Assembly (NCBI GenBank): GCA_022376925.1
Contig: JAIOJX010000004.1
Coordinates: 120,181,123-120,245,122 of the forward strand
Reading direction: 5' to 3'
Length of the DNA stretch: 64,000 nucleotides
DNA from: Tragulus kanchil
Taxonomy: Eukaryota > Chordata > Mammalia > Artiodactyla > Tragulidae
Position 1 is the first letter of the stretch; every line of letters begins with the position of its first letter. Of the stretch, positions 59,429 to 64,000 are shown in pieces. The notes beneath the pieces are model-generated. The model had not been told where the DNA came from. It ran no database searches and was given only the letters and a program-made list of their open reading frames with translations. A program made the translations under genes and the position numbers.

Positions 59429-59442
59429 CTCTTCTACTTTTA
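59429..59442. repeat. L1 target-site duplication, right
   Basis: ctcttctactttta, an exact match to 56296-56309. LTR sequence resumes directly after it. Confidence 0.9.
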
Positions 59443-59630
59443 AGATCCCTTGTGATTACATTGGGCCCATCTGGGTAGTCCAGTATAGTCTCCATATATT
59501 AAGATTCAGTGATATCAGCCATAATTTGTCTAGAAACTTAATTTGCCTTTAATGATGTAACCTGATATGTCCATAAGTCCATGAATTTGGTCATGGAAAT
59601 TTTTTTAGGGCCATTACTCAACATTTCACA
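59443..59630 (-). mobile_element. MaLR (MLT1-like) LTR, part 2
   Basis: agatcccttgtgattacatt followed by gggcccatctgggtagtcca, ending near gggccattactcaacattt. Continuous with 55952-56309 once the L1 and one TSD are removed. Duplicate at 60525-60712. Confidence 0.75.
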
Positions 59631-60072
59631 AGCTTCTCAGTTTGTATAGATTGAATCCTTAAACTATCAGCAAGATCCAGGCTTTAAATAGTATACCTCA
59701 GTCTATGTCTTTCAAGTAAGGAGCTTATAGAGGTACATTGTCTGATATAAATTAATTATTTTCCAAAATGAGAAGTTCTCTCACTTGTGCTGCCTGATGG
59801 TTGCACTGTTTTACAAACAAAAAGTAAGAACCATTAAGTTTTCTTTCTCTCTTCTATTTTCTATACATATGTAACTCAAAAATTACTTAAATTTATCTTT
59901 CCAGTTGTTGTGGTATACCTTTCTTCCCTCTAAAATATGAAAATATTTTGTTTTCTTTTCTGTATCTGGTATCCAAACCCTGACTTGTAACATGAATGAT
60001 TAAAAACTCTATTTTAAATCAATACTCATTTAACTTCCTCCTTTTAGGGTTGTGTATTCTTTTTCGTTTAAC
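59631..60072. other. No recognised feature
   Basis: AT-rich unannotated sequence, repeated at 60713-61155. Confidence 0.45.
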
Positions 60073-60510
60073 TATGACCCACCCTCTAGAATATCGGAAA
60101 TAAAAACAAAAATTAACACGTGGGACCTAATGAAACTAAAAAGCTTTTGCACAGCAAAAGAAACTAAAAACAAGGTAAACAGACAACCCACAGAATGGGA
60201 GAAAATCATCACAAATGAAACAGCTGACAAAGAATTCATTTCCAAATTATACAAACAACTCAGACCACTCAATACCAAAAAAACAAACAACACAATCAAA
60301 AAGTAGGGAAAATACTTAAAGAGATTTTTCTCTAAAGAAGACATACAGATGCCCAATAAACACACGAAAAGATGCTCAAAATCATTTATTATTAGAGAAA
60401 TGCAAATCAAAATGGCAATGAGATATCAACTCACACCAGTCAGAATGGCCACCATTAAAAAAACTACAGATAATAAATGCTGGAGAGGGTGTGGAGAAAA
60501 GGGAACACAC
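60073..60510 (+). mobile_element. L1 ORF2 fragment, second copy
   Basis: Repeat of 58991-59428 by tandem duplication 22. The 84-codon frame at 60052-60306 is a chimera made at the junction: its first residues come from unrelated sequence. Confidence 0.9.
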
Positions 60511-61155
60511 CTCTTCTACTTTTAAGATCCCTTGTGATTACATTGGGCCCATCTGGGTAGTCCAGTATAGTCTCCATATATTAAGATTCAGTGATATCAG
60601 CCATAATTTGTCTAGAAACTTAATTTGCCTTTAATGATGTAACCTGATATGTCCATAAGTCCATGAATTTGGTCATGGAAATTTTTTTAGGGCCATTACT
60701 CAACATTTCACAAGCTTCTCAGTTTGTATAGATTGAATCCTTAAACTATCAGCAAGATCCAGGCTTTAAATAGTATACCTCAGTCTATGTCTTTCAAGTA
60801 AGGAGCTTATAGAGGTACATTGTCTGATATAAATTAATTATTTTCCAAAATGAGAAGTTCTCTCACTTGTGCTGCCTGATGGTTGCACTGTTTTACAAAC
60901 AAAAAGTAAGAACCATTAAGTTTTCTTTCTCTCTTCTATTTTCTATACATATGTAACTCAAAAATTACTTAAATTTATCTTTCCAGTTGTTGTGGTATAC
61001 CTTTCTTCCCTCTAAAATATGAAAATATTTTGTTTTCTTTTCTGTATCTGGTATCCAAACCCTGACTTGTAACATGAATGATTAAAAACTCTATTTTAAA
61101 TCAATACTCATTTAACTTCCTCCTTTTAGGGTTGTGTATTCTTTTTCGTTTAACT

Positions 61156-61619
61156 GAGTACTGTTCATAGCTAAATTCTCCCCTTGATGATTTAATTCTT
61201 TGTTAATTTTGCTGCAGGATTTTTGAGGGACCCTGGCAGGAATTTGTAGGAGACAGAAACATGATCAACAGGAGGACGGGAAGGGGCTCACTCCCTGTAT
61301 GTTCCTTGAGACAGGAAATGGGAAAGTGTATGAGTTGGTGTTCAGGGGAGCCCTACTTATGACATAGTTGTTACAACCTAGAACTTGTTGAGTGTAGGAA
61401 AAAATAACTTTGTACCCCACAGCTTGGTAGAGAGGAAAAAAGATTGACCCAAATCAGCTATGAGGAGTTCATTTAACCATCAGCAAAAACAGCATTTCTG
61501 TTTTTCATTGTCAACTTTGAGGATTACACTCATTTTTTGGCATATCGTCAAGTTTCAGAATTAGTAACTTCATACACTATTTCTTCTCTGTTTATTTAGG
61601 AGTTCTGTGTATATTGACT
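61156..61619. other. No recognised feature
   Basis: Unannotated sequence, repeated at about 62285-62748. Confidence 0.45.
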
Positions 61620-61745
61620 TGGAGAAGGAAATGTCAGCTCACTATTCTGACTTGGAGAACCCCATGGACAGAGGAGCCTGGCAGGCTATAGTCCATGGAG
61701 TCGCAAAGAGTCAGGCACAATTTAGCTACTGAACAACAGCAACAA
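61620..61745 (+). mobile_element. Bov-A unit
   Basis: ggagaaggaaatgtcagctc, cccatggacagaggagcctg and ggcaggctatagtccatgg, then gcaaagagtcaggcac. The tRNA-like head is missing. Confidence 0.9.
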
Positions 61746-62034
61746 TATTGACTACACTTTATAAAAATAGATTTACATATGATGCACAAATAATAAAGCT
61801 TAGCTTAAAAACATCCTTTTTGATATGATAGTCTACTTGAGGAAATTTGAAGTCATGAAAAAATAATGATGACATTTCCAAAGAATAATTGACACACACT
61901 GATTAGCCCCAAACAGCAACGGAGTATAGTGGACATGTAACTCTAATGTCACTTGTAATTAACTGTGTTATTTTTGTGTATTGCTCCTTTCATCTCAGAA
62001 TAAAAAAAATATCTAATTTCCTCTTTTTTTCTAG

Positions 62035-62210
62035 AACAAAGCTGACATGCATGAATCTCAACCTGGCTGTTTTTAGCCGTGTGGTATTGGCTAAGTTACT
62101 TGACTTCTCTGTGCTTCTGTATTCTCATCTGTAAAATTGGGATATTAATAGTATCTGCCTTGTAGAGTATTGGGAAAATTTAAGTGACCTGGTACATGGA
62201 AAGAACTTAC
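62035..62210 (+). mobile_element. MIR SINE
   Basis: Plus-strand MIR: gtattggctaagttacttga, ctctgtgcttctgtattctc, atctgtaaaattgggat, then gtacatggaaagaacttac. Confidence 0.85.
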
Positions 62211-62748
62211 TAAACAATGCTCTATTTTAAATCAATGCTCATTTAACTTCCTCCTTTTAGGGTTGTGTATTCTTTTTCGTTTAACTGAGTACTGTTCATA
62301 GCTAAATTCTCCCCTTGATGATTTAATTCTTTGTTAATTTTGCTGCAGGATTTTTGAGGGACCCTGGCAGGAATTTGTAGGAGACAGAAACATGATCAAC
62401 AGGAGGACGGGAAGGGCTCACTCCCTGTATGTTCCTTGAGACAGGAAATGGGAAAGTGTATGAGTTGGTGTTCAGGGGAGCCCTACTTATGACATAGTTG
62501 TTACAACCTAGAACTTGTTGAGTGTAGGAAAAAATAACTTTGTACCCCACAGCTTGGTAGAGAGGAAAAAAGATTGACCCAAATCAGCTATGAGGAGTTC
62601 ATTTAACCATCAGCAAAAACAGCATTTCTGTTTTTCATTGTCAACTTTGAGGATTACACTCATTTTTTGGCATATCGTCAAGTTTCAGAATTAGTAACTT
62701 CATACACTATTTCTTCTCTGTTTATTTAGGAGTTCTGTGTATATTGAC

Positions 62749-62874
62749 TTGGAGAAGGAAATGTCAGCTCACTATTCTGACTTGGAGAACCCCATGGACA
62801 GAGGAGCCTGGCAGGCTATAGTCCATGGAGTCGCAAAGAGTCAGGCACAATTTAGCTACTGAACAACAGCAACA
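62749..62874 (+). mobile_element. Bov-A unit, second copy of 61620-61745
   Basis: Carried by tandem duplication 23. Confidence 0.9.
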
Positions 62875-63164
62875 ATATTGACTACACTTTATAAAAATAG
62901 ATTTACATATGATGCACAAATAATAAAGCTTAGCTTAAAAACATCCTTTTTGATATGATAGTCTACTTGAGGAAATTTGAAGTCATGAAAAAATAATGAT
63001 GACATTTCCAAAGAATAATTGACACACACTGATTAGCCCCAAACAGCAACGGAGTATAGTGGACATGTAACTCTAATGTCACTTGTAATTAACTGTGTTA
63101 TTTTTGTGTATTGCTCCTTTCATCTCAGAATAAAAAAAATATCTAATTTCCTCTTTTTTTCTAG

Positions 63165-63340
63165 AACAAAGCTGACATGCATGAATCTCAACCTGGCTGT
63201 TTTTAGCCGTGTGGTATTGGCTAAGTTACTTGACTTCTCTGTGCTTCTGTATTCTCATCTGTAAAATTGGGATATTAATAGTATCTGCCTTGTAGAGTAT
63301 TGGGAAAATTTAAGTGACCTGGTACATGGAAAGAACTTAC
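63165..63340 (+). mobile_element. MIR SINE, second copy of 62035-62210
   Basis: Carried by tandem duplication 23. It continues naturally into aacaatgactg, the undisturbed flank. Confidence 0.85.
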
Positions 63341-64000
63341 AACAATGACTGTTTGAAAAAGCAAATGCTCAGTACTGATGAGCTGTTATGATTCAGGAGT
63401 CAGGCTGTCTCCAAAATTGGCTTCGAGACAGTGTGGCACTACACGACAGTGTGACACGGTAGGATGTTTGCCTCACCACCTCCCACTCTTATCTAATGCT
63501 TCCCAGAAACACTGGAATCAAGTTGTGAACACACTGGAGTAGGGTTGACTACGGGGTGCAGTTTCCTTTCTTTTCTCTCTATGGCAACCAGGGAGGAACA
63601 ATATGTACTGTGTGTGTGGTCAAAAGGCTTCAGATGTTTTTAATGTCGAGCCTGAATCTAAAGTCAATATATATTCACTGCCAAGAGGAGACCACCTAAT
63701 CACTGCCTGGAAAGTGCTCAGAACCTGGTGTTGACATCCTTGATGTACTCCTGTAAAACAGGCCTGCTGTACTAATCTGGGCTTCCATTATCAGAGCCTG
63801 TTCATCCCATTTGGACTCTTAGGATCCAATGGTGGGTCATAAAAGGGACAAGCAGGGAAAAACAATAGCAATGAAAACACCCAAATCTTCCCTTCCCACA
63901 CCTGTAGGAGAAGAGTCCTTCCTTCCTAGGGTTTAAGTCTGTTTAACTGCACTGTAACCAACCACAGTATCCAGTGCTTGTGCATCTCCTCACTTCAGGG
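63341..64000. other. No recognised feature
   Basis: Single-copy sequence with moderate GC and no recognised repeat. I see no convincing exon. Confidence 0.5.

Larger units (their letters stand above)
58991..61155. repeat. Tandem duplication 22
   Basis: Copies 58991-60072 and 60073-61155 (offset 1082), joined at tttaac|tatgaccc. It duplicates the right end of the L1, its right TSD and the rest of the MaLR LTR. One substitution: ttattactag near 59306, ttattattag near 60388. Confidence 0.97.
61089..63340. repeat. Tandem duplication 23
   Basis: Copies 61089-62210 and 62220-63340 (offset about 1131), with 62211-62219 (taaacaatg) a slightly altered form of the true continuation aacaatg. Two differences: aatactc against aatgctc at the start, and gaaggggctc against gaagggctc. 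The first 67 bp also belong to duplication 22. Confidence 0.97.

Noticed and set aside
1..63340. Regularly spaced direct repeats as a CRISPR-like or satellite array
   Set aside because: Units are unrelated to each other and each occurs only two or three times. There is no common repeat and no spacer structure.

Overview
The window looks like non-coding nuclear DNA of a ruminant. It is full of ruminant tRNA-derived SINEs: about 20 independent Bov-tA/Bov-A insertions and 7 CHR-2-type insertions. It also holds a BovB (RTE) LINE 3' end, L1 fragments of very different ages, MIR elements, two MaLR/MLT1-like LTRs and ordinary mammalian microsatellites. The species cannot be decided from the sequence. 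I see no protein-coding gene, exon series, rRNA or functional tRNA gene. The open frames I checked are either shadows of SINEs and LINEs or chance frames in AT-rich DNA.

The dominant feature is architectural. The sequence steps back on itself 23 times. At each step about 1.07 to 1.21 kb that has just been read is repeated in direct orientation at near identity, and then new sequence continues. Pairs run from 1-312/313-1404 (first copy cut by the window edge) to 61089-62210/62220-63340. In nine places the second copy of one pair overlaps the first copy of the next, so 67 to 417 bp occur three times. Boundaries ignore repeat annotation and share no motif. Differences between copies pile up within roughly 100 bp of a junction. 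The simplest reading is an assembly or gap-filling artefact, in which contigs with about 1.1 kb overlapping ends were joined without trimming. Removing the extra copies leaves roughly 39 kb of distinct sequence, by my hand count. Recent real tandem duplication is the alternative and would be extraordinary.

Layout, counting each locus once. 0-5 kb: CHR-2 SINE with target-site duplication (TSD), MIR, Bov-tA. 5-6.4 kb: no recognised element. 6.4-12 kb: MIRs, then a long ancient L1 3' remnant broken by Bov-A, Bov-tA and CHR-2. 13.3-17.8 kb: possible L2, Bov-tAs, (CA)n, MIR. 18-20 kb: AT-rich block and CHR-2. 20-24.6 kb: CHR-2 and Bov-tAs. 25-27.4 kb: possible L2 and decayed L1 ORF2. 27.9-32.6 kb: Bov-tA, microsatellites, CHR-2 with a 17-bp TSD, and CHR-2 nested in MIR. 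33-39.7 kb: Bov-tAs and a MaLR LTR split by Bov-tA. 42-48.9 kb: CHR-2, MIR, Bov-tAs. 53 kb: a 109-bp L1 tail insertion. 55.6-59.6 kb: BovB 3' end, then a MaLR LTR split by an L1 with a 5' inversion (twin priming) and a 14-bp TSD. 61.6-62.2 kb: Bov-A and MIR.

The genes do not work together because none are present. The biology visible here is a history of nested retrotransposition, overlaid by what is probably a systematic assembly defect.
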